A DNA stretch of 38,299 nucleotides from Halorubrum yunnanense (lineage in GTDB: Archaea > Halobacteriota > Halobacteria > Halobacteriales > Haloferacaceae). This document shows, piece by piece, positions 14,977-23,083 of the stretch; positions within the stretch are counted from its first letter, which is position 1, and each line of letters opens with the position of its first letter. The stretch is taken from positions 1 to 38,299 of the forward strand of contig NZ_JAODIX010000055.1 of NCBI RefSeq assembly GCF_026586675.1. Reading direction: 5' to 3'. The translations under genes and the position numbers were made by a program. The notes under the pieces were generated by a model, which saw nothing but the letters and a program-made list of their open reading frames with translations, did no database searches and was not told the origin of the DNA.

Positions 14977-15608
14977 CGGACGGTACCTACCGGACGGTCG
15001 TCGAGCCCGCGACGGCGACGTTCGAGGTCCGGGGCTCGGAGTTCCTCGGGCACGTCGCCCCGGTCGACACGGTCGGAGAGGCCGAGGGGCTCGTCGAGCG
15101 CGTCAGCGACGAGTACGGCGACGCGAGCCACAACGTGCCCGCGTACCGGGTGCCCGCCGGCGCCGCGTCCGAGCGAACGGCCGGGAGCGACCCCATGCTC
15201 CGGGAGTACTCCTCCGACGACGGCGAGCCATCTGGCTCGGCCGGGAAGCCCGCACTCAACGTCCTCCAGCAGCGCGAGATCCGGAACGTCGTCGCGGTGG
15301 TCACGCGCTACTACGGGGGGACGAACCTCGGTGTCGGGGGGCTCGCGCGCGCCTACTCGCGAGCGGTGAAAGACGGGGTCGACGAGGCCGGGGTGACCGA
15401 GGAGCGGCCGCACCGGCGGCTGGTCGTCGAGACCGGGTACGACGACTCGGGGACCGTCCGAGGCGTGATCGAGTCCGCGGGCGTCGAGTTCGACGCCGAC
15501 TACGACGAGCGCGTGCGGTTCGTGCTCCGGGTACCCGTGGCCGAGGCCGAGGAGCTGGTCGAGCGGCTCAACAGCGCGACGAGCGGGCGAGTCGAGATCG
15601 ACCGGTAG
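14973..15608 (+). CDS. YigZ/IMPACT family protein
   Basis: The 211-residue protein belongs to the YigZ/IMPACT (UPF0029) family. The N-terminal ribosomal-S5-like domain shows FEVRGSEFLGHVAP, DASHNVPAYRV, SSDDGEPSGSAGKP, and VVTRYYGGTNLGVGGLARAYSRAV. The C-terminal domain (about 140-211) has the ferredoxin-like DUF1949 pattern. Eukaryotic IMPACT controls GCN2 kinase; the prokaryotic role is not settled and nucleic-acid binding is suspected. It is the last gene of the pspAB unit and converges on DP1 with a 37-nt gap. Confidence 0.92.
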   Translation: MTDGTYRTVVEPATATFEVRGSEFLGHVAPVDTVGEAEGLVERVSDEYGDASHNVPAYRVPAGAASERTAGSDPMLREYSSDDGEPSGSAGKPALNVLQQREIRNVVAVVTRYYGGTNLGVGGLARAYSRAVKDGVDEAGVTEERPHRRLVVETGYDDSGTVRGVIESAGVEFDADYDERVRFVLRVPVAEAEELVERLNSATSGRVEIDR

Positions 15609-15645
15609 CGCGACGGTGTCAGGTGGTGACGAGAACTTCGAGGGG

Positions 15646-17286
15646 TCACGAGAACTTCCGCACGGTCATCTCCAGCGTGTCGAGGTCGAGGATAGGGGCG
15701 TACCCGGCGTCGGGGTCGATGTTGACGGACTTCTGGAAGTCGGTCTGGGCCTGCCAGCAGCCGGAGTTGACCGCGAGGACGTTGTGGTACTTCCCCCAGC
15801 CGAGCTTGTGGACGTGGCCGGTGTGGAACACGTCGGGGACGTCGTCGATGACGAGGTAGTCGCGCTCCTCCGGGGCGACTCGGGTGTGCCCCCCAAACTG
15901 CGGGGCCACGTGGCGCTTTTTTAAGAGCTGGTACATCGCCTTGTGGGGCTCGTCGTAGCTCGCCTTCTCCTCGGGGAGTTCCGCGATCACCTCGTCGAGC
16001 GAGACGCCGTGGTACATCAGGACGTCGACGCCCTCGACGCTGACGGTGGCCGGGTTCGAGACGATCTGTGCGTCGTGGACGTCCATGATAGAGCGGATCT
16101 CGTCGTTAAACCCGGGCTGGGGCTCCGCGAGCCGGACCGCGTCGTGGTTGCCGGGGATCATCACGATCTCGGTGTCCCCCGGCACCTCCTTGAGGTGCTC
16201 CGCGAACGCCTCGTACTGGTCGTAGATGTCGACGATCTCCAGCTCCTCGTCCTGATCGGGGTAGACGCCGACCCCTTCGACCATGTCGCCGGCGAGCAGG
16301 AGGTACTCGACCGGGTCGGCCTCGGGCGTGTGGAGCCAGTCGGTGAACCGGCTCCAGGCGTCGGCCATGAACTCGTCGCTCCCGACGTGGACGTCCGAGA
16401 TCAGCGCGGCCTGGACGTGACGGTCGGCCGCGCCGGTCCGGTGCGTCCGAGGGACGTCGGGGAAGTGCAGCGAGTCGGCGAACAGGATTCCGGAGTCGTC
16501 GGCGAGGGTCCCCTCGACGGCGACGCACTCGTCCATCAGGATCTCGTCGACGAGGTCGGCGAGCCCCTTGTCTTTCATCACCAGCGCGGGGAAGGTCCCG
16601 GTCGTGTCCTCTAGCTCAACGAGCCAGTGGCCTGACTTCGTCGAGCGGACGTCGTTGACGAGCCCGATCATCGCGGCGTCGCTGCCGCCGGGCATGTCGG
16701 CGATCGCCTCTGCCGGCCGGTGGTTGACGCGGCCTCGGAGGACCTTCGAGAGGCGTTCGTAGCGGTCGCGGAACGTCCGGACGAAGTCGGCGTACTCGCC
16801 GGTCCCGGTGCTCCGGCCGGTCATGTCGTTGCCGACCTCGAGCTCTCGGCGGTCGGGGCTCCCGCCGGTTTCGCCGTCGGTGACGGTGGACTCGGGGTTG
16901 ACGTCGGAGTCCGGGGCGACGCGGTCCGCGCCCCCGTCCGTCGAGTCGACGCGAACGGCACCTCCAGACCCCTCTGTTTCGACTGGAGATCGGTCCGTTT
17001 CAGGGGGTGTGTCGGGGGTTGAGGCCGTCGAGGTCGGGGAGTCGGGATCGGGTTCCGGACCGGAATCGGTCGCGGTCTCGGGGTCCGCCGCGTCGTCCGG
17101 ACCGACCGCCGCGCGGACGTGGTCGACCGTGATACGGAGGGCGTCGTCCGGGGTGCGATCGACGGTTGATTCGAGGGCTGCCGCGGAGTCCGGCGCGCTC
17201 GCCAGGAGGGTGATCGCCTCCCGCTCCGCGTTGTATCCCCGCCTGGCGAGCTCCTTGACGATCCGAGCGTTCGACTCCAGCGGCAC
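15646..17286 (-). CDS. polB: DNA polymerase II (PolD) small subunit DP1, 3'-5' exonuclease
   Basis: DP1 is the proofreading subunit of the archaeal D-family replicative polymerase. The C-terminal calcineurin-like phosphoesterase motifs are all present: ALISDVHVGSDEFM, LLLAGDMVEGVGVYPDQD, VMIPGNHDAVR, LMYHGVSLDE and VFHTGHVHKLGWG. An OB-fold region precedes them, and an acidic linker (about 75-155) joins it to an N-terminal helical domain. I place the start at GTG 17286 (PLESNARIVKELARRGYN) because a TATA-like CCGTTTTGAG lies 23-32 nt upstream. A TTG at 17313 is in frame but would fall in that promoter. It is divergent from the signal peptidase and 1.7 kb from orc1, a synteny expected at haloarchaeal oriC1. 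Confidence 0.94.
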   Translation of the reverse strand: MPLESNARIVKELARRGYNAEREAITLLASAPDSAAALESTVDRTPDDALRITVDHVRAAVGPDDAADPETATDSGPEPDPDSPTSTASTPDTPPETDRSPVETEGSGGAVRVDSTDGGADRVAPDSDVNPESTVTDGETGGSPDRRELEVGNDMTGRSTGTGEYADFVRTFRDRYERLSKVLRGRVNHRPAEAIADMPGGSDAAMIGLVNDVRSTKSGHWLVELEDTTGTFPALVMKDKGLADLVDEILMDECVAVEGTLADDSGILFADSLHFPDVPRTHRTGAADRHVQAALISDVHVGSDEFMADAWSRFTDWLHTPEADPVEYLLLAGDMVEGVGVYPDQDEELEIVDIYDQYEAFAEHLKEVPGDTEIVMIPGNHDAVRLAEPQPGFNDEIRSIMDVHDAQIVSNPATVSVEGVDVLMYHGVSLDEVIAELPEEKASYDEPHKAMYQLLKKRHVAPQFGGHTRVAPEERDYLVIDDVPDVFHTGHVHKLGWGKYHNVLAVNSGCWQAQTDFQKSVNIDPDAGYAPILDLDTLEMTVRKFS

Positions 17287-17308
17287 GACAGTCGAGAGGG
17301 GGGTGCGA

Positions 17309-17318
17309 CTCAAAACGG
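17309..17318 (-). promoter_or_regulatory. TATA-like box of DP1
   Basis: The minus strand reads CCGTTTTGAG, 23-32 nt before GTG 17286. This favours GTG 17286 over TTG 17313 as the start. Confidence 0.5.
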
Positions 17319-17390
17319 TTCCGGAGGGGGCCGCGGTGCCGTAGCGGGGGGCCGCCGTCCCGCGGCTCGGTGAGAGCGGGGACCCGGAAG

Positions 17391-17399
17391 CTTATAACC
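17391..17399 (+). promoter_or_regulatory. TATA-like box of the signal peptidase gene
   Basis: CTTATAACC lies 23-31 nt before ATG 17422, a strong haloarchaeal box for a leaderless message. Confidence 0.65.
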
Positions 17400-17421
17400 G
17401 AAACCCATCAAGCCGGACGTA

Positions 17422-18522
17422 ATGGACGAAGGGGATCGGCCGGGAACCGACCGTGATCCGGCCGAGCGAAGCGAGGGCTCGGACGAGGACGGGGGCGAGG
17501 GCGACGAGCCGGAGTCGACCGAGTCGACCGGTCGGACCGAAGCCTCCGAATCGGCTGACGCGCCCGAGTCCACTGACCCGACCGAGGCGTCCGAACCGAC
17601 CGAGCCCACTGACCCGACCGAGGCGTCCGAACCGACCGAGCCCACTGATACCGTTGAGACGGTCGACCCGAGCGGAAGAGAGGATTTCTCCGGAGGGAAC
17701 GGTCGCGAAAGCGAGCGAACGGTACGGGGGGGCGGCGGAACCGACTCGAAGGAATCGGAGAGCCTCGTCTATCGGTTCCGCCACGACAGGGAGGGCGCGT
17801 TGATGTGGATCCGGGAGATGCTCTCGAGCGTCGCCATCGTGCTGGCGATCGGGCTGATCCTGTTCGGTGTCAGCGGGGTGTGGCCGCCGATGGTCGCCGT
17901 CGAGTCCGGGAGTATGGAACCCAACATGGAGGTCGGCGACCTCGTCTTCGTGACGGAGCCCGGACGGCTCGCGCCCGACGCGGCGGACAACGACGTCGGC
18001 GTGGTGACGTACGAGGAGGGGCGGGCGACCGACTACCGGACGTTCGACTCGTACGGGTCCGTGGTGATATACCGGCCGCCAGGACGCACGGCCTCGCCGA
18101 TCATCCACCGGGCGATGTTCCACGTCGAGGAGGGGGAAAACTGGTACGACCGCGCCGAGGGGGAGTACCACAGCGCGGGGGGGTGCGCCGAGCTCCGCCA
18201 CTGTCCCGCGCCCCACGACGGGTTCATTACGCTCGGTGACAACAACGGGGCGTACGACCAAGCGAACGGGCTCGCGCCCCCCGTCAGGGCGGAGTGGGTG
18301 ACCGGCGTTGCGCGGGTGCGCGTCCCGTACCTCGGCTACGTGCGGCTGATCGCGAGCGGGCAGGCAGAGCTCAGCGACGTGCTCACGACGACCGCGGGGA
18401 CACATTTCAGCCCGGTCGACGGGGAGGAGGGAACTGCCGCGTTCGCTGCGGTCGGGAGGGGAGAGACGGTCGGCGAGCCCCTGGTTTCGGGTGGAGGTTC
18501 GGTCGCGAGCGCGGCGGGGTGA
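17422..18522 (+). CDS. Type I signal peptidase (S26 family), Sec11-like
   Basis: The membrane enzyme cleaves signal peptides from secreted proteins. The 366 residues begin with a long acidic, Glu/Pro/Thr-rich cytoplasmic region (about 1-125). A membrane span follows (SVAIVLAIGLILFGVSGVW, 134-152), then the catalytic VESGSMEPNMEVGDLVF with the nucleophile Ser. Instead of a lysine, the archaeal/ER type uses a His, consistent with SPIIHRAMFHVE. GFITLGDNNGAYDQ is the third conserved box, and a Gly/Ala-rich tail ends the protein. The acidic head contains a 36-bp tandem repeat. It lies between DP1 and orc1 and has its own TATA box. Confidence 0.92.
   Translation: MDEGDRPGTDRDPAERSEGSDEDGGEGDEPESTESTGRTEASESADAPESTDPTEASEPTEPTDPTEASEPTEPTDTVETVDPSGREDFSGGNGRESERTVRGGGGTDSKESESLVYRFRHDREGALMWIREMLSSVAIVLAIGLILFGVSGVWPPMVAVESGSMEPNMEVGDLVFVTEPGRLAPDAADNDVGVVTYEEGRATDYRTFDSYGSVVIYRPPGRTASPIIHRAMFHVEEGENWYDRAEGEYHSAGGCAELRHCPAPHDGFITLGDNNGAYDQANGLAPPVRAEWVTGVARVRVPYLGYVRLIASGQAELSDVLTTTAGTHFSPVDGEEGTAAFAAVGRGETVGEPLVSGGGSVASAAG
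17571..17650 (+). repeat. 36-bp tandem repeat in the signal peptidase head
   Basis: Two identical 36-bp units at 17571-17606 and 17607-17642, plus the start of a third, encode the 12-residue repeat TDPTEASEPTEP. The period is a multiple of three, so copy changes would keep the frame and only lengthen an acidic linker. Confidence 0.85.
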
Positions 18523-18559
18523 GGGGAGATAGACGGGAGTACACGGGTTCGACGGGAGT

Positions 18560-18941
18560 GTACGGTTGACATCCTCTCCGCCCTGAAGGGCGAAGATTCC
18601 CACGGCACCGCACCGCTGGGTTGGGATGTTGAAGGTTTGTAGACGCCTCGATGACGGCTACTGGCTGTGCCAACCAGCCGTTACTCCTATCCCGGCATGG
18701 GATTCGGAGGTACTTCTGACTGCCTACACCCTATTTCGACACGGAAGAGGGTGTCTTCCGCTTGAAATGAGGGAATCCCGATATTGTCCGATTAGTGGGG
18801 CGGAGAGACCGCCTCGGTTGCCATTAAATACGTCTCAGGTTACTTGAAACATCCTTTCGGCACGCCGAACGTGGTTCGTGGAGGGTTTGTCGGATTCATC
18901 CCCGCCGTGAACGGCGAGGCTTTCTCCTCAATTCTCCGTAA
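18560..18941. mobile_element. 382-bp non-coding element, copy 2 (IS200/IS605-like ends)
   Basis: This is a gap-free partner of 1161-1542, same orientation, about 91% identical. Here both end hairpins are intact: CGCCC-TGAA-GGGCG near 18579-18592 and CGCCG-TGAA-CGGCG near 18902-18915, both with TGAA loops. On the minus strand the unit starts TTAC (18938-18941) and ends TCAA (18566-18569) before CCGTAC. Internal stems match copy 1 (about 18662-18672, 18689-18703, 18742-18760, 18797-18815). It sits between the convergent signal peptidase and orc1 genes, 22 nt beyond the orc1 stop. It has no transposase and no supported protein. It could be a MITE-like derivative moved by a TnpA elsewhere, or a structured RNA gene. 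Confidence 0.68.
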
Positions 18942-18963
18942 TCGCGGCCGGAGCCGACGCGAG

Positions 18964-20664
18964 TCAGTTGTCGAACCGGGCCTGGACGAACGGCTGCGCG
19001 TTCTCGATGTCGCCGAGGCGGGAGTCGGACAGCAGCACCGCTTCGGTCTCCTCGACGGGGACCGAGAGCCCCATCTCCTTCGTGCGGCCGTAGCGCCCCT
19101 TGGAGACGACGACCGCGTTGACGATCCCGAGCATATCGAGCTCGCTGATGAGGTCGGTGACGCGGCGCTGCGTGAGCACGTCCGCGTCGATCTCCTCGCA
19201 CAGCCGCTTGTAGATGTTGAACACCTCGCCGGTGTTGATGTTGTGAACACCGTTCTTTTCGAGGAGAATGACGGCGAACAGGACGATCTTGCTCTGGGTT
19301 GGGAGCGTTCGGACGACTTCCACGACGCGGTCGAGTTCGATCTTGTCCTGCGCCTGCCGGACGTGTTTCTCGGCGACGATCTCGGCCTGCGAGCGCTCGG
19401 CGAGCTCCCCCGCGGTCCGGAGGAGGTCGAGTGCGCGGCGAGCGTCGCCGTGCTCCTGGGCGGCGAACGCCGCACAGAGGGGGATGACGTCGTCGGTGAG
19501 CGCCTCCTGCTTGAACGCGATGTCGGCGCGGTGCTGGAGGATGTCCCGGAGCTGGTTGGCGTCGTAGGGGGGGAAGACGATCTCCTCCTCGCCGAGGCTG
19601 GACTTGACGCGGGGGTCGAGGAAGTCGGTGAACTTCAGGTCGTTCGAGATCCCCATGATAGAGATCCGAGACCGGTTGAGCTCCGAGTTCATCCGCGAGA
19701 GGTTATACAGGGTGTCGTCGCCGCTCTTCTCGACGAGCTTGTCGATCTCGTCGAGCATGATCACGACCACGCGCTCGTGGTAGTCGACCGCCTCGAAGAA
19801 CGTCGAATACACCCGGTCGGTCGGCCAGCCGGTCATCGGGACTTCCTCCATCTCATCGGCGTCGGTCTCGAGCTCGTCGATCCGCGCGTCGAGGTCGTCG
19901 AGCGTCGGGAACTCGGTCCCGGCAAGCACCCCGGGGTCGTCGGCCGCCTCGGACCTGAGCTCTCGGTAGTTATCGAGACGACCCGCGATGACCTGCTGGT
20001 TCTTCTCGATGAAGGTGTTGGCGAGCTGGGCGAGGACGCGGTACTGCGTGTCGGTCACCTCGCAGTTGATGTACTCGACCTCGCAGGGGACGTCGTACTT
20101 CTGGGAGGTCGACTCGAGCTCCTGGGAGACGAACTTCGCCGACGCCGTCTTGCCGGTGCCGGTCTTGCCGTAAATGAGGATGTTGGAGGGGGTCTCCCCG
20201 CGGAGCGCGGAAACGAGGATCGTCGCCATCCGGTTTATCTGGTCGTTCCGGTGCGGGAGCTCGTGCGGGGTGTACGAGGGACGGAGGACCTCCTTGTTCT
20301 CGAAGATCGGCTCGCCGGAGAGGAGGTCGTCGAAGAGGCCCTGGTTGTCGTCGCCGTCGTCAAGGACGACGCCGTCGAAGTCGACGTCGGGAGAGGAGCG
20401 GTCGCGGCCGCCGCTTCCGGCGTCGACTCGGGCGTCGGCGGTGACGTCGACATCGGCAGTCGCGTCAGTATCGGAGTGGGATCGTCGAGTGTCGGCTGCG
20501 TCCTCGGTGTGACCGCCGGATTTCTCGGGAGAACCCTCCGTCGCTGGGTCGGTGGGATTCGAAGACGGATCGTCAATTTCCTCGTCCGTCGCGGTCGATC
20601 TACCGGTTTCCCCGTCGCTATCCTCCGATTCGCCCGGCTGTGATGTGTGCTCTCCTTCGTCCAT
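18964..20664 (-). CDS. orc1: Orc1/Cdc6 replication initiator
   Basis: This AAA+ protein binds origin recognition boxes and loads the MCM helicase. The 566 residues include an unusually long acidic, Ser/Thr/Asp-rich head (1-115). Walker A is GKTGTGKT (166-173) and Walker B LDEID (304-308). Sensor 1 shows ISIMGISNDLKF. Next is the initiator-specific region FLDPRVKSSLGEEEIVFPPYDANQL, and sensor 2 appears as HGDARRALDLLRTAG. A C-terminal winged helix follows (GEVFNIYKRLCEEIDADVLT, QRRVTDLISELDMLGIV). ATG 20664 is directly preceded by an origin recognition box (20666-20690), suggesting self-regulation. Position next to the origin and the oap genes marks it as the main oriC1-type initiator. Confidence 0.96.
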   Translation of the reverse strand: MDEGEHTSQPGESEDSDGETGRSTATDEEIDDPSSNPTDPATEGSPEKSGGHTEDAADTRRSHSDTDATADVDVTADARVDAGSGGRDRSSPDVDFDGVVLDDGDDNQGLFDDLLSGEPIFENKEVLRPSYTPHELPHRNDQINRMATILVSALRGETPSNILIYGKTGTGKTASAKFVSQELESTSQKYDVPCEVEYINCEVTDTQYRVLAQLANTFIEKNQQVIAGRLDNYRELRSEAADDPGVLAGTEFPTLDDLDARIDELETDADEMEEVPMTGWPTDRVYSTFFEAVDYHERVVVIMLDEIDKLVEKSGDDTLYNLSRMNSELNRSRISIMGISNDLKFTDFLDPRVKSSLGEEEIVFPPYDANQLRDILQHRADIAFKQEALTDDVIPLCAAFAAQEHGDARRALDLLRTAGELAERSQAEIVAEKHVRQAQDKIELDRVVEVVRTLPTQSKIVLFAVILLEKNGVHNINTGEVFNIYKRLCEEIDADVLTQRRVTDLISELDMLGIVNAVVVSKGRYGRTKEMGLSVPVEETEAVLLSDSRLGDIENAQPFVQARFDN

Positions 20665-20665
20665 G

Positions 20666-20690
20666 TGAACCCCCCTGTTTCAGGTGGAAA
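20666..20690 (-). promoter_or_regulatory. Origin recognition box at the orc1 start
   Basis: The minus strand reads TTTCCACCTGAAACAGGGGG then GTT, a very close match to the haloarchaeal ORB. It ends only 2-3 nt before the orc1 ATG, so Orc1 bound here would cover its own translation and transcription start. Confidence 0.88.
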
Positions 20691-21145
20691 TACCTCACGT
20701 GGAGGCGAGGTGTGTCGCGTTCCGGCCTGAAACGGTGACATACAGAACATTTCGTGTTCCGCGATGTCCAGTTGATGCAGTCGAACCAGATGAAGAGGCG
20801 GTACTAAAGTGTTGCTCTCCGGACTCGAAACGGTCGTCCGGGAGTGAACAAAGGAAGGGCTGCGGCCGCGCCGGAGGACACAGTCCGTCGACGATCCGGA
20901 GCGTGAGAGTACGGGTCGAGACGAGAGAGGGGGAGGCGGAACCCAGAGGAGTACCGGGAGATCCGAATCACGAGAGGCTCCGAGTCGGTATTGGGAGATT
21001 CCATACGGGAGGTTCGATATGGGAGATTCCATGCAGGAAAATTGACGTAGACGGGCATCGGAACCGACGGCGATCCGGCGAAACTCCCTGTCACGAATAG
21101 TCTCGATCGCGGACGAGGAGTCATCCCCTACGCACGGGAAGCGGT

Positions 21146-21197
21146 GGTTGTTCCCGATGGTTCGGTGGTCTGGTTGTTCCCGATGGTCCGGTGGTCT
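21146..21197 (+). repeat. 26-bp direct duplication in the origin region
   Basis: GGTTGTTCCCGATGG plus TCGGTGGTCT at 21146-21171 is followed at once by a second copy with one change at 21172-21197. Shorter echoes (GGTAGCACGGT) follow near 21214 and 21261. Confidence 0.8.
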
Positions 21198-21383
21198 GAC
21201 AGCACGGTGGCCTGGTAGCACGGTCCCGTGATAGCGTAGCGCTCTGAGATCACGGTATCCGGTAGCACGGTTGTACTCGTGGCGGTATCGCTCGTCTGAT
21301 ACGGGATTGTCTATCGAACGCTATGACACACCGAACCGAGGCAGCATGCTCGCCCGTGTTTGATAGGGAGTATTTCTCGGGTA

Positions 21384-21413
21384 CCCCCACACCCCTTCGT
21401 TTCGTGTGGAACG
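21384..21413 (-). promoter_or_regulatory. Origin recognition box, left of the AT-rich tract
   Basis: The minus strand reads GTTCCACACGAAACGAAGGG followed by a G-rich tail (GTGTGGGGG). It matches the mini-ORB core TTCCA-n3-GAAAC-GAAGGGG and is inverted relative to the box at 21616-21646. Confidence 0.88.
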
Positions 21414-21449
21414 GGAATATGGTGGGTGGGGGGTGTCGGTAGGGGCTAA

Positions 21450-21600
21450 TAGAATGAAAGACTTTATATTATAAAGAGTACAACAGTACCCTCGACAAAG
21501 GGCTCTATATACTTGTTATCAGAACATATTTATTTGATTGTGGTCTGATTAATGTTTTATATGCATCTAACAGCGAATTAAAATCTCCAGTACACCCCGA
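21450..21600. other. AT-rich duplex unwinding region
   Basis: This tract has wording such as ACTTTATATTATAAAGAG, TCTATATACTTGTTATC and CATATTTATTTGATTG, far below the local GC content. It lies between two inward-facing origin boxes, where melting for replication would be expected. The segment CTTTATATTATAAAG at about 21461-21476 is itself a near-perfect palindrome. Confidence 0.82.
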
Positions 21601-21615
21601 CCCACCCAACCGACC

Positions 21616-21646
21616 CTCTCCAGTCGAAACGAAGGGGTGGGGGAGG
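21616..21646 (+). promoter_or_regulatory. Origin recognition box, right of the AT-rich tract
   Basis: The plus strand reads CTCTCCAGTCGAAACGAAGG followed by GGTGGGGGAGG. Core and G-rich tail match the box at 21384-21413 in the opposite orientation. Just inside both boxes lie complementary GGTGGGTGGG / CCCACCCAACC tracts. Confidence 0.87.
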
Positions 21647-22025
21647 AGAACCATCGACAACTTCTGCCATATTGGAGTATCCGAGAGGACGTCCCACCGA
21701 GAAGACAGATAGACGCACAGCGACTGCTCGGCGCTCGACCCAGTCAGATCCGATGCATCCCGAGAAAAAATCTCGTTACCGAACGACACGCTGGGTGGGG
21801 ATCTCGACTCCAGCCGGTATATTTCTGACATCCGAAACGAACTGGATATCGAGCGGCTCGAATCCAGACGCGCCCAATATCGACCGATCTGAGCGTCTGA
21901 CGCAGTTCTTAAGTGAGAGGGGCGTGGATTCTACTGTAATTCCCCGAACGAACCCCAGGCGCGGCCGGATCGGGCGGTAGCACGCGACGCGGCTGGTTCG
22001 GGAGAAACCAGGATTGGAGGTCAGG

Positions 22026-22667
22026 ATGGGACTGCTCACGAATCTCAAAGACAGCATATCACGGGTCACCGACGGGCTGTTCGCGGCCGACGAACCCAAG
22101 CGGATCGGGATCTACGGACCGCCGAACGCCGGAAAGACGACCCTCGCAAATCGGATCGCACGCGACTGGACGGGCGACGCCGTCGGGCCCGAGAGCCACA
22201 TCCCGCACGAGACCCGACGCGCTCGCCGCAAAGAGAACGTCGAGATCGAGCGGAACGGTCGGACGGTCACGATCGACATCGTCGACACCCCGGGAGTGAC
22301 GACGAAGGTCGACTACAAGGAGTTCCTCGACCACGACATGGAGAAGGACGACGCGGTGCGTCGCTCCCGCGAGGCGACCGAGGGCGTCGCCGAGGCGATG
22401 CACTGGCTCCGCGAGGACGTCGATGGCGTCATCTACGTGCTCGACTCGACCGACGATCCGTTCACGCAGGTAAACACGATGCTCATCGGGATCATCGAGT
22501 CGCAGGACCTCCCGGCGCTGATCCTCGCGAACAAGACGGACCTTCCCGGAGCGGACGTCCAGCAGATCGCCAACGCCTTCCCCCAGCACGAGACGATCCC
22601 CCTCTCGGCGCTTGAAGGCGACAATATGGACGAAGTGTACACCAAGATAGCGGAGTACTTCGGCTGA
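22026..22667 (+). CDS. oapA: Origin-associated GTPase OapA (Era/Ras-like)
   Basis: This 213-residue P-loop GTPase is encoded beside oriC1 in haloarchaea. G1 is GPPNAGKTTL (31-40), G3 DTPG (87-90), and G4 NKTD (169-172). A G5-like PLSALEGDN follows. The spacing fits the TRAFAC class. The name origin-associated protein reflects location; its exact job in replication or cell surface function is unsettled. I chose ATG 22026 because a Shine-Dalgarno-like GGAGG (22016-22020) precedes it. A TTG at 22014 would only add MEVR. It overlaps oapB by 1 nt (TGATG). Confidence 0.92.
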   Translation: MGLLTNLKDSISRVTDGLFAADEPKRIGIYGPPNAGKTTLANRIARDWTGDAVGPESHIPHETRRARRKENVEIERNGRTVTIDIVDTPGVTTKVDYKEFLDHDMEKDDAVRRSREATEGVAEAMHWLREDVDGVIYVLDSTDDPFTQVNTMLIGIIESQDLPALILANKTDLPGADVQQIANAFPQHETIPLSALEGDNMDEVYTKIAEYFG

Positions 22668-23083
22668 TGCCCGGACCGACCCCTAACGCCGACGGCGACG
22701 CCTCCTCTAACGCCCCCGAGGATGACGGCGTCCGAATCGACATGATAAGCGGCGCCCGGATGGAGGGGCTCACCGGTATGGAGAAGATCCGCCTCATCCT
22801 CGACGGCGTCCGCGACGGCAACATCGTAATCTTAGAGGAGGGCCTCTCCCCCGACGAGGAGTCGAAGCTGATCGAGGTGACGATGACCGAGATCAGCCCG
22901 GACGACTTCACCGGAATCGAGATCGAGACGTACCCGAAGGCCGAGACGAGCGACCAGAGCTTCCTCGACAAGCTGATGGGGCGGAAGTCCGCCCAGAAGC
23001 TCACCGTCATCGGCCCGGCCAACCGGATCGAGACGCTGCACAAAGACGAGAACCTCATCAGCACGCTCGTCTCCCGAAAATAA
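22667..23083 (+). CDS. oapB: Origin-associated protein OapB (DUF2073)
   Basis: The 138-residue protein has an acidic N-terminal stretch and then the conserved core IDMISGARMEGLTGMEKIRL (24-43), VRDGNIVILEEGLSPDEESKLIEVTM, IEIETYPKAE and KLTVIGPANRIETLHKDENLISTLV. This is the DUF2073 family, always paired with the OapA GTPase in euryarchaea. It may be a structural or effector partner of that GTPase. Its ATG overlaps the oapA TGA and its TAA abuts the oapC ATG (TAAATG), so the three genes form one tight operon. Confidence 0.9.
   Translation: MPGPTPNADGDASSNAPEDDGVRIDMISGARMEGLTGMEKIRLILDGVRDGNIVILEEGLSPDEESKLIEVTMTEISPDDFTGIEIETYPKAETSDQSFLDKLMGRKSAQKLTVIGPANRIETLHKDENLISTLVSRK

Larger units (their letters stand above)
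20665..22025. other. oriC1: Replication origin region (oriC1-type)
   Basis: This is a 1.36-kb gene-free region between orc1 and oapA, the conserved haloarchaeal oriC1 setting. It contains three good origin recognition boxes (20666-20690 minus, 21384-21413 minus, 21616-21646 plus). The last two face each other across a strongly AT-rich tract (about 21450-21600) suited to duplex unwinding. Weaker partial boxes (GAAAC cores) appear near 20727, 20828 and 21834. Short direct repeats occur at 20987-21036 and 21146-21197. Origin function is inferred from box sequence, geometry and gene neighbours. Confidence 0.9.

Noticed and set aside
21505-21980. Open frames inside the origin region (21505-21831 minus, 21672-21980 plus)
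   Set aside because: They overlap the AT-rich tract and an origin box, have atypical composition and no recognisable features.
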